NCBI GenBank assembly: GCA_021234155.1
Contig: JAJEKV010000070.1
Span: 7,119,889 to 7,183,888 of the forward strand
Reading direction: 5' to 3'
Origin: Isoetes taiwanensis
Lineage: Eukaryota > Streptophyta > Lycopodiopsida > Isoetales > Isoetaceae
Length of the DNA: 64,000 nucleotides
A model generated the notes under the pieces. It was not told the origin of the DNA and ran no database searches. It saw only the letters and a program-made list of their open reading frames with translations. A program made the position numbers and the translations under genes. Below, one piece after another: positions 36,418 to 48,335 of this stretch; positions within the stretch are counted from its first letter, which is position 1, and each line of letters opens with the position of its first letter.

Positions 36418-36910
36418 ATATTCTGGACCAAATCCGTTGCCCAATCCTCTAGTTTATTCCTTCCCTACTCCATTATTTTCGAAAGAATTGAAGAGAAGGG
36501 CTCCGGAAGTGATGTGAGAACCGGTTAGCCGGTTTCCAAAGTGGCTGCACAATAACAGCAGCCACCACCAGTTTACACTCGATAGTAAGTTCGGAGCAGT
36601 CATTGACATATTCTTGGCATATACTGGCATATACCTGGAATATGCCATAGACCCACATGGATGAGGGGTTGCCCCTAGACGTATTCTGGACCAAATCTGC
36701 TGCCCAATCCTCTGGTTTATTTTTTCCCTACCCCATTATTTTTGAAGAGAAGGGCGCCAGAATGGATGTGACAACCGGTTAGCCAGTTTCTAAAGTGGCT
36801 TCCCAACAACAGTGGCCACTGCCAGTTTATACCCGATAGTAATAAAGGAGCAGTCATTGGCATATTCTTGGCATATACTGGCATATACCTAGAACAATAT
36901 GCCATAAACC
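36418..36910. repeat. Imperfect tandem duplication (~275 and ~220 bp)
   Basis: ATTCTGGACCAAATC starts both units (36418 and about 36690). Both end in GGCATATACTGGCATATACC and a GCCATA(G/A)ACCC.CAT stretch. The second unit is shorter through small deletions. It sits at the broken 3' edge of the Copia gag. Confidence 0.8.
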
Positions 36911-37620
36911 CGCATTGTGGTCACTACATGACCATATGATGGAGGAAGACTATGAAAGAGTACTGCCTTGGCATCTTCCTCATCTACTGCAGCAGCAATT
37001 CCAGCCAATTGGTGAAGTAATGATCTCAGTTTATTCACATGTTCTGCCAAATTCTCGCCTTCTGCCATACGCAGTTCAAAGAGCTGCTTCTTTAAGAGGA
37101 CCTTGGAATGCTTGGTTTGAGCTCCAAATATTTTATCCAAGGTCTCCCAAACTTCTTTGGCACTTTTAGAGAAATCAACATGATGAATCTGAGAGTCACC
37201 AAGGCCAAGACCGATAATTGCCATTGCTCTCCGATTCTTCAACTGCCATTTCACCAAGTCTGCTGCTTCACCGGGCTTCTTCTCAGATTCATCTACCACA
37301 CCAAAAAGATCTTTCTCAATCAGGTGAAACTTCATTCTTACCTGCCAGGTATGGAAGTTCTTCCCATTAAATTTCTCAATCACATACCTTCCTCCTGAGA
37401 TTGATTCCATCCTGTTCTTCTGGAACATGATCTTTTAATTGAATCATAGTCTTTCAAACACGAATTTTCTTCTGATTCTCCGCCTTTTCTTCTTCCTAAG
37501 ATTTCGTTGGTGCAGCCTCTGATTTACTCTGATAATAGCCCTCTGAACCCGAAGAGCTTCTATCAAATCCTTTTTCTGCTTCCTAGGACCCATCTCCGGG
37601 CTCTGATACCATATCAACAA
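36911..37620 (-). mobile_element. Ty1/Copia 5' region: PBS and gag (UBN2-type) fragment
   Basis: On the minus strand the primer binding site TGGTATCAGAGC (37611-37600) pairs with the 3' end of initiator-Met tRNA. It is followed by gag at 37428: KFNGKNFHTWQVRMKFHL, then WQLKNRRAMAIIGLGLGD and LLHQLAGI, typical of the Copia gag domain. The frame is open for ~170 codons and is then cut at about 36910 where the tandem duplication begins. Pol and the 3' LTR are absent. The 5' LTR should lie right of 37611, but only ~95 bp remain before the LTR element inserted at 37708. Confidence 0.85.
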
Positions 37621-37707
37621 ACAGACATAGAATAGAGATATATATTGATAGATTAGGCAAGAATCAACCCTTGCCATGGCGTACAGAATGGATCAGTTAT
37701 TTGGGTG

Positions 37708-40133
37708 TGTAACCGTCCTGGCCACTTAATGGGTCAATATACATATTTATGTATGTATATACATATTCATGGCATGTATACATCATGAGACCAGGGTTTT
37801 GTCTCTTTGGAGAAAGTATTGTTGCAGAGCATGAAGGCAGGGAGCAATTCTGGGCAGTTTTAGAACCCGATTTTTGAAGCATCATATCTCGGCGACCCGA
37901 GATCCGTTTCAGGTGATTTTTCTTTTGCTGGAAAGATCATAAAGTTAGCTTTCCGGAATGGGTCTGATCAGGCCGAAACTCATCCGTACGAGAAAGTTAT
38001 AACAGAAATTGTGATGCTGGGTCAGAATTGACTGCACTATGTATGTTCTTCTGCAGTTTGATTCTTGGAGTTAGAAGGGCGCAATCAATTGCAAGGGGTC
38101 CAGAGGTCTATCCATGAAGAAATTCTCAGGTGGGGTTTTGCTTTTGATCAATTGAGGTGTGCTATGAGCTGCCATGATTAGTCTGCACATGATTTTTGCA
38201 TGCAAATATGATAGATTATGAATTCGTTGGAGACTCATAAGGCTAGAGAAGATAATCAACGACTGCAAACATCCCTGTAAGGCTGATTTTAAGTCAAGAA
38301 TGGCTGAATAGTACATGAAGAGCACCGATTCAGCATGGAAACATTAAAAAAAGGCGGAATTAGATTAAATCTGGTCGGCACCGAGCTCTCCAACGCCATT
38401 TTGTGTTCATGTTATGTTTTTGTCATTTTGGTTTTGTGCTTTATTTCGTTGGTCTTGTATTTGCTGCCTTTTTTCAATTTATTTGCATATCCTAATATGA
38501 AGCTAAGTCCTCATAGATGGAATTGGGTTGCATTTGAGCTTAGCAACAGAGGAGGAGATCTGAGCATGAAGAGCGAGAATAATCATAATAGTAAGAATAT
38601 GCATTGTTTGATAATTGTCTAACTATGGTAAAATTCTAAGGATTGGGATAAAGTATCTTTCTTAGCTCATGGAGATGGAGCTAATGCTGAAAAAGTAGCC
38701 CAGCCTGGGGACACGAGCGTCAACGACCCCTCGGCATCAAGGATTTCAAAGATCAAGTTCGCATGTGGATCTTGAAATAGGAATAAGCGGTCATCTGACC
38801 TTAAGGATTATTGAGATTGAGACGGGTCCACATTAGTACAAGGAGAGCCATGTGAAGCTTGGGGGTTTCTGAATGTGGTTATAGCATGAAGTACTGCTAG
38901 TCTGAGTGCATAACTATAAGTTTTCAAGCTGTTGCATTGTATTTTATCAAGAGCATCATAGCTAATGGATTCGAAGTATAAACATTATGGAACGTTGTAT
39001 TCCTCATGGGAGGATGATTTTGAGGTAAGTTTTGCAGTATAGAAGATGTTAGTATCTTTCCTTGATCAGTAACATACATAGTTATTGGAGCTACATCAAG
39101 GACAGTTAGGCTTATGGCTTCCTCGACGTGTTGGATTGCGATCATTATCTTCATCAGTAACCTAGCTACTTCAACTTGGGCAGGTTGTATAGACAACATC
39201 AGCAACAATATAATCTAGGCACATGATAGTAAACATCCTAATGAACTTCACATGTCTTGGTCTTGCATTGTCCACTGTTGTCTTGGTATTTGATGTCTAT
39301 TGAAACCTCCGGGGTCGGGCTTCTAGGTTCGGTGGCCTAGGTTGTTCCGGCATTACTCATGTCATCTGTGATTCTCTGTGATATGTTCTTGTGCTTTGTG
39401 ACACCGGGCGTGGCGTCCGGTGGAAGGGGATGCACGTCAACTCTTGTGAACTCCATGGTAAGAGGTCCTCCAGCGCCAGACGTGGGCTGGGAAGGGTATG
39501 CGCATACGAGGTTCACCCCACCAACTCTGCCAACGGGGCTCGGAATGTGAGCTGGCCGGGCATTTCTCTGCTAACAGGGCCTGCATGTAGGCTGGCTGAG
39601 CTTCCCATTGTCCCGGAGCTATGTGTCATGATGGTTTGGTATTTTGACTATGTTGTTTGCTTCTAATGTTCCTGTTTGGTATTTCCTTGGATTATGTTGT
39701 CATTGTGATAGCGTTGTACTCACGTAGGATTTTCCGTCTGTGTTTGTGCTTATCCAAGATTTCCAGAGTATTCCCATGCATGCAGTGGCAGCCAGGGATC
39801 CCCACTTAGTCACGAGGACTAACCCCAGTGAATGCATGTGCAGTGAAGTAGCAAGCAAGCATAGATATGGAGCTTGGGAGCATGGTCGCGCTAGAAGATT
39901 CTGAGCAAAACTGCTGCATTTTATTGTATTGTGTAGTGAATTCACATTGTACTTGATGGATATTGAGTTTATAGAATTTGTCCATTGAATATGAAGAATG
40001 AAAGTTCAATTGTCAAGGAAGATTCAATTCTTCACCATACTCAACTGTTTGCCACACAAACCTAGTAAGAGTTTTCGCAAGTTTTGACAAGATCCCGAGT
40101 TGCCAGGAGGGTCAACTCGGCAGGCTCGTCACA
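37708..40133 (+). repeat. 5' LTR
   Basis: TGTAACCGTCCTGGCC to CAGGCTCGTCACA. Compared with the 3' LTR, long stretches are identical, while differences cluster at about 38560-38590, 38697-38730, 39300-39420 and 39470-39600. Confidence 0.93.
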
Positions 40134-40135
40134 AT

Positions 40136-40147
40136 TGGTATCAGAGC
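40136..40147 (+). promoter_or_regulatory. Primer binding site (tRNA-iMet)
   Basis: TGGTATCAGAGC starts 2 bp after the 5' LTR and is complementary to the 3' end of initiator-methionine tRNA, the usual primer for plant Copia and many Gypsy elements. Confidence 0.9.
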
Positions 40148-40420
40148 AAAGTTGGATCTTTGGATGTTGACATTATGATCTGTGGATTGCAGAGAGATTT
40201 AGAAGTGCTATCCTCAAGAGGAGTAGTAGTATTTAGAGGCTTTGTGGTTACTATAGAAGTATTCAAGAGAGAAGTCTCCATATAAGCAATGAGAACAATT
40301 CCTGATGATGTTGAGGTATGAATTAGTGAATAAGTTGGCATTGCATATCGATTTTATAAGTTGCTGGAGAATTGCTTCACCAAATCAATGATCGACCCAT
40401 GAGGACATGGGTTAAATTTT

Positions 40421-40432
40421 AGAAGGGGAGAC
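40421..40432 (+). promoter_or_regulatory. Polypurine tract
   Basis: AGAAGGGGAGAC directly precedes the 3' LTR; it is the expected plus-strand priming site. Confidence 0.85.
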
Positions 40433-42858
40433 TGTAACAGTCCTGGCCACTTAATGGGTCAATATACATATTTGTGTATGTATATACATATTCATGGCAT
40501 GTATACATCATGAGACCAGGGTTTTGTCTCTTTGGAGAAAGTATTGTTGCAGAGCATGAAGGCAGGGAGCAATTCTGGGCAGTTTTAGAACCCGATTTTT
40601 GAAGCATCATATCTCGGCGACCCGAGATCCGTTTCAGGTGATTTTTCTTTTGCTGGAAAGATCATAAAGTTAGCTTTCCGGAATGGGTCTGATCAGGCCG
40701 AAACTCATCCGTATGAGAAAGTTATAACAGAAATTGTGATGCTGGGTCAGAATTGACTGCACTATGTATGTTCTTCTGCAGTTTGATTCTTGGAGTTAGA
40801 AGGGCGCAATCAATTGCAAGGGGTCCAGAGGTCTATCCATGAAGAAATTCTCAGGTGGGGTTTTGCTTTTGATCAATTGAGGTGTGCTATGAGCTGCCAT
40901 GATTAGTCTGCACATGATTTTTGCATGCAAATATGATAGATTATGAATTCGTTGGAGACTCATAAGGCTAGAGAAGATAATCAACGACTGCAAACATCCC
41001 TGTAAGGCTGATTTTAAGTCAAGAATGGCTGAATAGTACATGAAGAGCACCGATTCAGCATGGAAACATTAAAAAAAGGCGGAATTAGATTAAATCTGGT
41101 CGGCACCGAGCTCTCCAACGCCATTTTGTGTTCATGTTATGTTTTTGTCATTTTGGTTTTGTGCTTTATTTCGTTGGTCTTGTATTTGCTGCCTTTTTCA
41201 ATTTATTTGCATATCCTAATATGAAGCTAAGTCCTCATAGATGGAATTGGGTTGCATTTGAGCTTAGCAGCAGAGGAGATCGGAGCATGAAGAGCTGAGC
41301 AGAATAATCATAATAGTAAGAATATGCATTGTTTGATAATTGTCTAACTATGGTAAAATTCTAAGGATTGGGATAAAGTATCTTTCTTAGCTCATGGAGA
41401 TGGAGCTAATGCTGAAAAGTAGCCCAAAGACGGGCGTAGAGCCAACGACCCCTCGGCATCAAGGATTTCAAAGATCAAGTTCGCATGTGGATCTTGAAAT
41501 AGGAATAAGCGGTCATCTGACCTTAAGGATTATTGAGATTGAGACGGGTCCACATTAGTACAAGGAGAGCCATGTGAAGCTTGGGGGTTTCTGAATGTGG
41601 TTATAGCATGAAGTACTGCTAGTCTGAGTGCATAACTATAAGTTTTCAAGCTGTTGCATTGTATTTTATCAAGAGCATCATAGCTAATGGATTCGAAGTA
41701 TAAACATTATGGAACGTTGTATTCCTCATGGGAGGATGATTTTGAGGTAAGTTTTGCAGTATAGAAGATGTTAGTATCTTTCCTTGATCAGTAACATACA
41801 TAGTTATTGGAGCTACATCAAGGACAATTAGGCTTATGGATTCCTCGACGTGTTGGATTGCGATCATTATCTTCATCAGTAACCTAGCTACTTCAACTTG
41901 GGCAGGTTGTATAGACAACATCAGCAACAATATAATCTAGGCACATGATAGTAAACATCCTAATGAACTTCACATGTCTTGGTCTTGCATTGTCCACTGT
42001 TGTCTTGGTATTTGATGTCTCTTGGAACCTCCGGGGTCGGACTTCTAGGTTCGGTGGCCTAGGTTGTTCCGGCATTACTCATGTCATCTGTGATTCTCTC
42101 GTGGATATGTTCTTGTGCTTTGACACCGGGCGTGGCGTCCGGTGGAAGGGGATGCACGCCAACTCTTGTGAACTCCATGGTAAGAGGTCCCTCCAAATGC
42201 GGGACGGGGGGGAAGGGTATCTTGCGATACGAGGTTCACCCCCACCAACTCGCCAACGGGGCTCTAATGTGAGCTGGGCGGGCATTTCTCTCGCTAACGG
42301 GGCCCCGCATGTAGGTCGGCCGAGCTTCCCATTGTCCCTGAGCTATGTGTCATGATGGTTTGGTATTTTGACTATGTTGTTTGCTTCTAATGTTCCCGTT
42401 TGGTATTTCCTTGGATTATGTTGTCATTGTGATAGCGTTGTACTCACGTAGGATTTTCCGTCTGTGTTTGTGCTTATCCAAGATTTCCGTGAGTATTCCC
42501 ATGCATGCAATGGCGGCCGGGGATCCCCACTTAGTCACGAGGACTAACCCCAATGAATGCATGTGCAGTGAAGTAGCAAGCAAGCATAGATATGGAGCTT
42601 GGGAGCATGGTCGCGCTAGAAGATTCTGAGCAAAACTGCTGCATTTTATTGTATTGTGTAGTGAATTCACATTGTACTTGATGGATATTGAGTTTATAGA
42701 ATTTGTCCATTGAATATGAAGAATGAAAGTTCAATTGTCAAGGAAGATTCAATTCTTCACCATACTCAACTGTTTGCCACACAAACCTAGAAAGAGTTTT
42801 CGCAAGTTTTGACAAGATCCCGAGTTGCCAGGAGGGTCAACTCGGCAGGCTCGTCACA
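40433..42858 (+). repeat. 3' LTR
   Basis: TGTAACAGTCCTGGCC to CAGGCTCGTCACA, followed directly by the GGGTG target duplication. Confidence 0.93.
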
Positions 42859-42863
42859 GGGTG

Positions 42864-44418
42864 CAGAACACCCGATTACATCAGACTCTGGACTAACAGA
42901 CGTGACCATTTGTGATGACGTGGATGCCATAGGGTGACTGGACTGTCATGCATATTCGTCACACCACTGGCCAAACGACCTTCCGCACATGATCACCAAT
43001 TCACAGTTTTCGCACGACACAAGTAAGCTTCCAATTATTTTCAAAGAACACAAAATAACAGAACACAGAGATTGCGGACCTCCTGGGCATCAATCCGGTT
43101 CTTGCACAGCAGAAAACACATGCACAAACCTGCAATTACTAGTCCAACAACAGAATCAGAAGCATGACTCACCAGCATCCTCTATCACGCCCCTGCTCTG
43201 CCGAAATTAGTAAGCATCATTCTATCTTATCCATGGCCTAATAAATGGGATCTTTTCCTTCACAACCACCTCCTTCTAAATTCTCACCATTGCGAATGCA
43301 AATCGAAATGAACAGCCACTGCAAATAATCAAACTGCAAATAATCAAACGAACGCCATTGCTCTGTTTTTTCCGCCAGCAAGCAGCTCAAACCCGTTCAA
43401 AAATACCCTGGACATACTATTTCAAATACATACAGGCCCTAAATCTAGGCAAAACCATGCGTGAAATACGGTCCCCAAATACGAAACGAAATAATTGGAA
43501 GTTTATTGTCTGCCCACTACCTAAATACCTTTTTTTTTTTGGGTGTATTATGGCTTACCCCTATTTTATTAAATCCCAACCTTATCATTGGTCTCCGTTT
43601 TAGCAAAATTCGTTCCTTATGTCATACAGTATGGTATATGCCTTGGGTTAGGTCAAACCAAGCTTCGAAATCCCCAATAGCCCTAACCAGATAACTTGCC
43701 AATAAATGTGTCATGCTCCATCAGATTTCGAATATAAGATAATGATTATTTGCCAGATTTTGACAGAAACCCCACAATTTTTTTGTCGGCAAATAAAAAA
43801 TCAAATCGAAAAATAAGCATTGTGATCGAAAATTTAGGAGACTAACCCCCTGTTTTTGGATGCCTGGTCAAACGTGGTCCTTAAAATTAAAGATAATTTG
43901 GATCGAAAGTTTTATTTTAAGAACAGCTAGAACCATGGCCAAGTAAGAATGGAATTTAGACTCTGATTAAAATGCGATATAAGGTGAGAATGTGCATTTT
44001 TTTTTTTTTCTAATCTGCAGTAGCATTTTACCATTACTCTCTTACCATTTCTCAATTTGACTTTCATACACAGTCACATTTTACTTGAGTTCTAATTAAA
44101 ATGTATATTAAAATAGTACAATCTTAAGTTTCTTGCAATGTCTATGTCACCTACACTATTATCTCGAAAACCTCCCGGGCTATATACCACCATCTTGTTA
44201 TATAATGTACCTACAATCATGTTATATATCTACCATCTTGTTATATATATAATACTACTACTTGATCATTATTTGATAATTTGAGATCGTGATAAAGATT
44301 CCCGAGTTGCAAACCACGTCATTTATGACCCGGCAAGCAAATGTCAAAACTTCCTGAAGTCTTTGGGAAATGAATGAAACCAATTTGGGAACGTGTAATT
44401 GCTTAATTTGATATAACC
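42864..44418. other. Spacer upstream of the kinase gene; no gene seen
   Basis: The left part may be the rest of the Copia LTR split by the LTR element, but this cannot be confirmed without the second LTR. T-rich runs occur at about 43531 and 43998. Positions 44100-44290 are AT-rich with TATATA stretches (about 44176-44252) and could include the kinase promoter; no single TATA box can be assigned. Confidence 0.4.
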
Positions 44419-46704
44419 ATGTTCAAGAATCCCTCTTTACGTGGATCAAGGAAAGGAAGTGATATCTTTGGAACAGGCTCGAAAAGTGGTGTCAGATCTC
44501 ACGAATGGAGGAAAGATTTAGCGGATCTTCGTTCCAAGGTTGACGAAATTTTAGCTCGAAACAAGGGAGATCTGATTTATGAAAAACAGTGTCTTGTCTT
44601 TAAATTTTTGGTTCATTTAGTGGCAGAGGATGCTCAAGAGTGGCCTGCTCGGCTTACAAAAGAAGCAACAAGGTTTCGTTATACTGCGGGGGGAATAGAG
44701 CTGCTTAGGGTTCTAAACAGCGGCATGGAGGTCATTCAGGTCTGTGCAGATAAAGAATTTCCAGGTGTGCTCTTCACGGTTTTAGGCAGTTTTGGCCAAT
44801 TTCGTGAAATTATTGACGATGCCAAAAGATACTGCCAATTTATTCATCGATTTCTGGGCCTTAGTATAAAATTCATAAACAACATGGAGCATAAATGCAA
44901 TCTTTTGCAGGCACAGCTTGAAGAAGCATATAGACAGGACAAGCTTGAATTGTTGAGGGGTTTAAAGTCGTGGAAATCTAAATTATGTCCATTGCGCAAT
45001 CCTAGACCACTCAAGAATCTTCCTCGTGATTTTGTTTCTCATTCGCTGATTCCATTTTTAGAAACTGGGCTTATCCCAACCACGTCCTGCATTGACACTG
45101 ACAGCAAAAAACTAATTCAGACCAACTTATTGGGAAGGGGAACTTTTGGGCACGTTTTTAGGGCGCGCTGGTGTAACTTTGATGTGGCTGTAAAAGTTTT
45201 TGGATCTGAAAGCTCGACTATTGACAAAGAAATTGATGTGTTTAGCAAAATGATGGGCGCTGATTCATCTCATATTGTGCAAATGTTAGGGCATGGCCAC
45301 AGAAAAATTACTATAGGCCAAGGTATTGGGGAGAAAACAGGTTTCGAAAGATTGCTCCTTTTAGAGCTCATGGATGCAGATTTGGGATCGCTTATAGAGA
45401 AAAACAAAATAAAGAATCTCTTGCAGTCAGTTAATATTATCTTACAAATTGGTAAGGCAATGAAGCATCTACATTCTAATGGGGTGATCTATAGAGATTT
45501 GAAGCCCTCTAATATTTTGATAAAGCCAAGAGATACTAACAATGAGGGTTGTTACCTTATCAAGCTGGCTGACTTTGGTATTTCGAAAACAAATTTTAGC
45601 ACAGGTCGTCATACTGCAGAAAGAGGCACAGATAATTACATGGCTCCCGAAATGAGGCTAACAAATGACCAAGGTAGTTGCGAGTACGCCAAGAAGGTGG
45701 ATGTCTTCAGCTTTGGGATAATATGCTCCGAAATTCTTACTGGACAACGTTTGAATCCTAAAAATAAACAGAATGATGCGCAGGAAAAGTTGCTACACAC
45801 ATTTCTGAAAAAGGACATTCCTATCAGACTCAAGACTTTGGTACGTAATTGCTTGGAATATCAGGCGGATAAGCGTCCTACATTTAAACAAGTATGTCAT
45901 GAATTGTGGCTTATAATGGAAGAGCTCTTGATTATACAACCTGACAAATGCAACTGCAATATTCATATAGTGCAGCATGTGATGCATCGATACAAAACTT
46001 ATGATTTGCAGCACAGATATGCATCAACTTCTAAGTATGGGATACCTCTTGCACCTCCAAGCCTAGTTAACATGATATTTCTTTTGCCCATGCTTGACAC
46101 CTCTGGGCGTGTTAATTTTGAGTATCTTTGGATGACCATACAGAACTATCTCAATGATTCTAAAGGAAAACTAAATCTGGGAGAGACATCTACACTACTA
46201 GGCCTAGCTGTTGATGAAATCCAAGACAGAGACCAGAAAATGCTTGGCATTTCAGAAATGAATTATGCTTTTATTGAAACACTGCTTCCATATTTACTCA
46301 ATTTTCTAAGAGCGCACACAAACCTTGATGGCATTCACATTAACTGGCCAAATGATAGGGATTCAAGGCTAATTAATGTGCTGGAGCAGCTCCGAAGGGA
46401 ACTACCTCACTTTTGCATTTGTGTATCTTGCCATGTATCCTCACTTGTGTCACTCAGAAACGTCAGCTTTACCTTGTTTGATAGGCTCTACGTCAATTTC
46501 AGCGGCTTTGAAGATTTCAATCCATCTCTGTTGTGTGAAAATCTACCCAGAGCTGACATGTCCAAGATTTTCATCCAGCACAGATACGTTACGGCCACAG
46601 ATTTAGGTGATATTGTTGGGTCCTCTAAACACATGGAAGAAATAAAACAAATTCCGCAGACGGATTTTGGTGGCATAGCACTGCCTTACCATTTTACTTT
46701 CTGA
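44419..46704 (+). CDS. Cytosolic protein kinase with C-terminal GH18 (chitinase)-like domain
   Basis: Single-exon 761-residue protein, no signal peptide or membrane segment. Residues ~25-200 form a mainly helical N-terminal region of unknown family. Residues ~233-505 are a Ser/Thr protein kinase: glycine loop GRGTFG (239-244), VAVK lysine K259, likely alpha-C E271, catalytic loop YRDLKPSN (358-365, Tyr replacing His of HRD), DFG 385-387, APE 409-411, DVFSFGI 428-434, Arg486. All catalytic residues are present, so it should be active. Residues ~540-761 resemble a GH18 TIM-barrel: LDGIHINWP (636-644) aligns with the GH18 DGxDxDxE strand, but Asp, Asp and the catalytic Glu are replaced by His, Asn and Pro; FDRLYVNFSGF (687-697) and FGGIALPYHF (750-759) fit later barrel strands. 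I infer a sugar- or protein-binding pseudoenzyme tail. The GH18 match is by eye; the kinase call is firm. Confidence 0.88.
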   Translation: MFKNPSLRGSRKGSDIFGTGSKSGVRSHEWRKDLADLRSKVDEILARNKGDLIYEKQCLVFKFLVHLVAEDAQEWPARLTKEATRFRYTAGGIELLRVLNSGMEVIQVCADKEFPGVLFTVLGSFGQFREIIDDAKRYCQFIHRFLGLSIKFINNMEHKCNLLQAQLEEAYRQDKLELLRGLKSWKSKLCPLRNPRPLKNLPRDFVSHSLIPFLETGLIPTTSCIDTDSKKLIQTNLLGRGTFGHVFRARWCNFDVAVKVFGSESSTIDKEIDVFSKMMGADSSHIVQMLGHGHRKITIGQGIGEKTGFERLLLLELMDADLGSLIEKNKIKNLLQSVNIILQIGKAMKHLHSNGVIYRDLKPSNILIKPRDTNNEGCYLIKLADFGISKTNFSTGRHTAERGTDNYMAPEMRLTNDQGSCEYAKKVDVFSFGIICSEILTGQRLNPKNKQNDAQEKLLHTFLKKDIPIRLKTLVRNCLEYQADKRPTFKQVCHELWLIMEELLIIQPDKCNCNIHIVQHVMHRYKTYDLQHRYASTSKYGIPLAPPSLVNMIFLLPMLDTSGRVNFEYLWMTIQNYLNDSKGKLNLGETSTLLGLAVDEIQDRDQKMLGISEMNYAFIETLLPYLLNFLRAHTNLDGIHINWPNDRDSRLINVLEQLRRELPHFCICVSCHVSSLVSLRNVSFTLFDRLYVNFSGFEDFNPSLLCENLPRADMSKIFIQHRYVTATDLGDIVGSSKHMEEIKQIPQTDFGGIALPYHFTF

Positions 46705-47165
46705 ACTTTTACTTCACTGTGAATAAGTTCAAAACATTATAAATAGACGATGGTGTTCGGATATTTTTGGCCCTGCATTATGTAAACTTCTTGTATCAAT
46801 TGTCAAATTTATCCAGTATATTTCTGCCTTACCTCGGCTTCCCAGTGCTAAATTTGAAGGCGTTTCTAACTTGCTTATCCATGCAGATCGAGATGCTCGC
46901 ACTACGTCCTCCAAGATTCGTATATCAGAATACCTTGTCTTCTTTTGATGAGTAATCTTTTGCATTGGCATTTCGTCCATCTGCTGCATTCCTCATGCCG
47001 TGCAGCTCAATCCGGCGTATGCTACTCTGTTAGGAAACCCTAATGCGGACAACAGATTTTGCACAGCATGTTACGTAATCATATCCCTTAAGCCTTGGTC
47101 CGAACTGATTCTATTATTTACGACAGATATGGGTAGAAAAATAAATGACAGAACAAAACACCTCG
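46705..47165. other. 3' flank of the kinase; no gene
   Basis: CAAAACATTATAAATAGACG (46730-46749) follows the stop. Short frames on both strands (60-86 codons) overlap each other and look random. Confidence 0.4.
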
Positions 47166-47272
47166 GGTAACAGAGCTCATGCATCTTCCAGCTTCCAGCT
47201 CATGCAACAAAGCTCATGCATCTTCCAACTTCCGGCTTATGCAACAGAGCTCATGCATCTTCCAGCTTAAAT
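47166..47272 (+). repeat. ~38-bp tandem repeat, about 2.5 units
   Basis: CAGAGCTCATGCATCTTCCA and close variants recur three times at about 38-bp spacing. Confidence 0.85.
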
Positions 47273-47687
47273 ATTCATCTTTGGATTAGAAAGGCTTAGA
47301 GATTGAGAGAATATAAAAAACAATGGATTCTTTTCTCTGGCCTTATAGAAAATCGTAGCAAGGATAGGGGATTTTTCAGGACAAGGGAGTTTTTGGGGAT
47401 TAAACAATGATTTGAGACAGAGGATTAAGTAAAACAATATCTACGTTGCACAAAAAATGTGAGGTTGAATCTCCAACAGTATGTCAAAGATACCAGAAAT
47501 GGTAAGTAATTCAATGAAACAAACTAAGGTTCCTGTTAATTATTAACAAACGGCATGTATATTTAGAACAGCCTAGTATGGTTTTTAGTTATCTACCAGC
47601 AGGTAAGTTTAGCAAAACCAAGGTAGACACATCAAAAATGATGCCCACATCCTCCTTAAAATACCATTGACGAGCAAAGGATAATTT

Positions 47688-48335
47688 TTTGAGGAGAAGA
47701 GGATTTTAGTTCTATGTTAGGGGTACTGAGGGAATAATAGGGGGATTGCAATTTATAACATGGGGATTTTCTATAAAAAATGAAGAATGGAGGATGAGGA
47801 GAAATGGGGTAGTCAGAGTCAGGGGTACTAGGGGTAATGATGGAATAATAAGGGGATTGCAATTTAGAACATGGGGATTCCTTAAAAAAAATGAAGAATA
47901 GGGGATGAGGAGAAACGGGGTAGTTAGGCTTAGTAGGGGTAATGAGGGAGGAGAATGGGGATTGCAATTTTAGAACATGGGGATTTTTTGTAAGAGATGA
48001 AGAATGGGGATGGGAGAAATGGGGTAGTCAGGCCACTTTGGGGGTAACTGAAGGGAGTAATAGGAGGATTGCAATTTAGAATATGGGGATTTCTACTAAA
48101 AAAATGAAGAATGGGGGATGACGAGAAATGGGGTAGCCAGGGTTAGTAGGGATAATGAGGGAGCAATGGAGGATTGCAATTTACAATGGGGAATTGCAAT
48201 TTAGAATGGGGGATACAATTAGTAGGGGTAATGAGGGCCTAATGGGGGAATTGCAATTTAGAATGGGGGGATGAGGAGAATGGGGATGAGGGGAAATGGG
48301 GATTCACATAAAAAGGGAATGAAGGAAAAGGAGGA
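47688..48335. repeat. ~105-115-bp G-rich minisatellite, about 5-6 units
   Basis: GGGGATTGCAATTTAGAACA-type cores at about 47741, 47852, 47955 and 48064, each followed by a run of A, ATGAAGAAT.GGG and GAGAAA.GGGGTAG. Later units (to about 48335) are shortened. The minus-strand ORF at 47656-47967 is read through this repeat. Confidence 0.9.

Larger units (their letters stand above)
37708..42858 (+). mobile_element. Complete non-autonomous LTR retrotransposon with tiny interior
   Basis: Two direct LTRs (37708-40133 and 40433-42858, each 2,426 bp) start TGTAAC and end TCGTCACA, flanked by a perfect GGGTG target duplication (37703-37707 and 42859-42863). The interior is only 299 bp (40134-40432) and holds the PBS and polypurine tract but no gag or pol, so it must use proteins from another element. 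Orientation is plus. An LTR about eight times longer than the interior matches neither TRIM (short LTRs) nor LARD (long interior). Short ORFs inside the LTRs occur in both copies and are not protein-like. Confidence 0.93.

Noticed and set aside
37697-42734. Paired ORFs of about 60-95 codons repeated in two places 2.7 kb apart
   Set aside because: They lie in the two LTRs; repetition reflects the LTR duplication, and composition is not protein-like.
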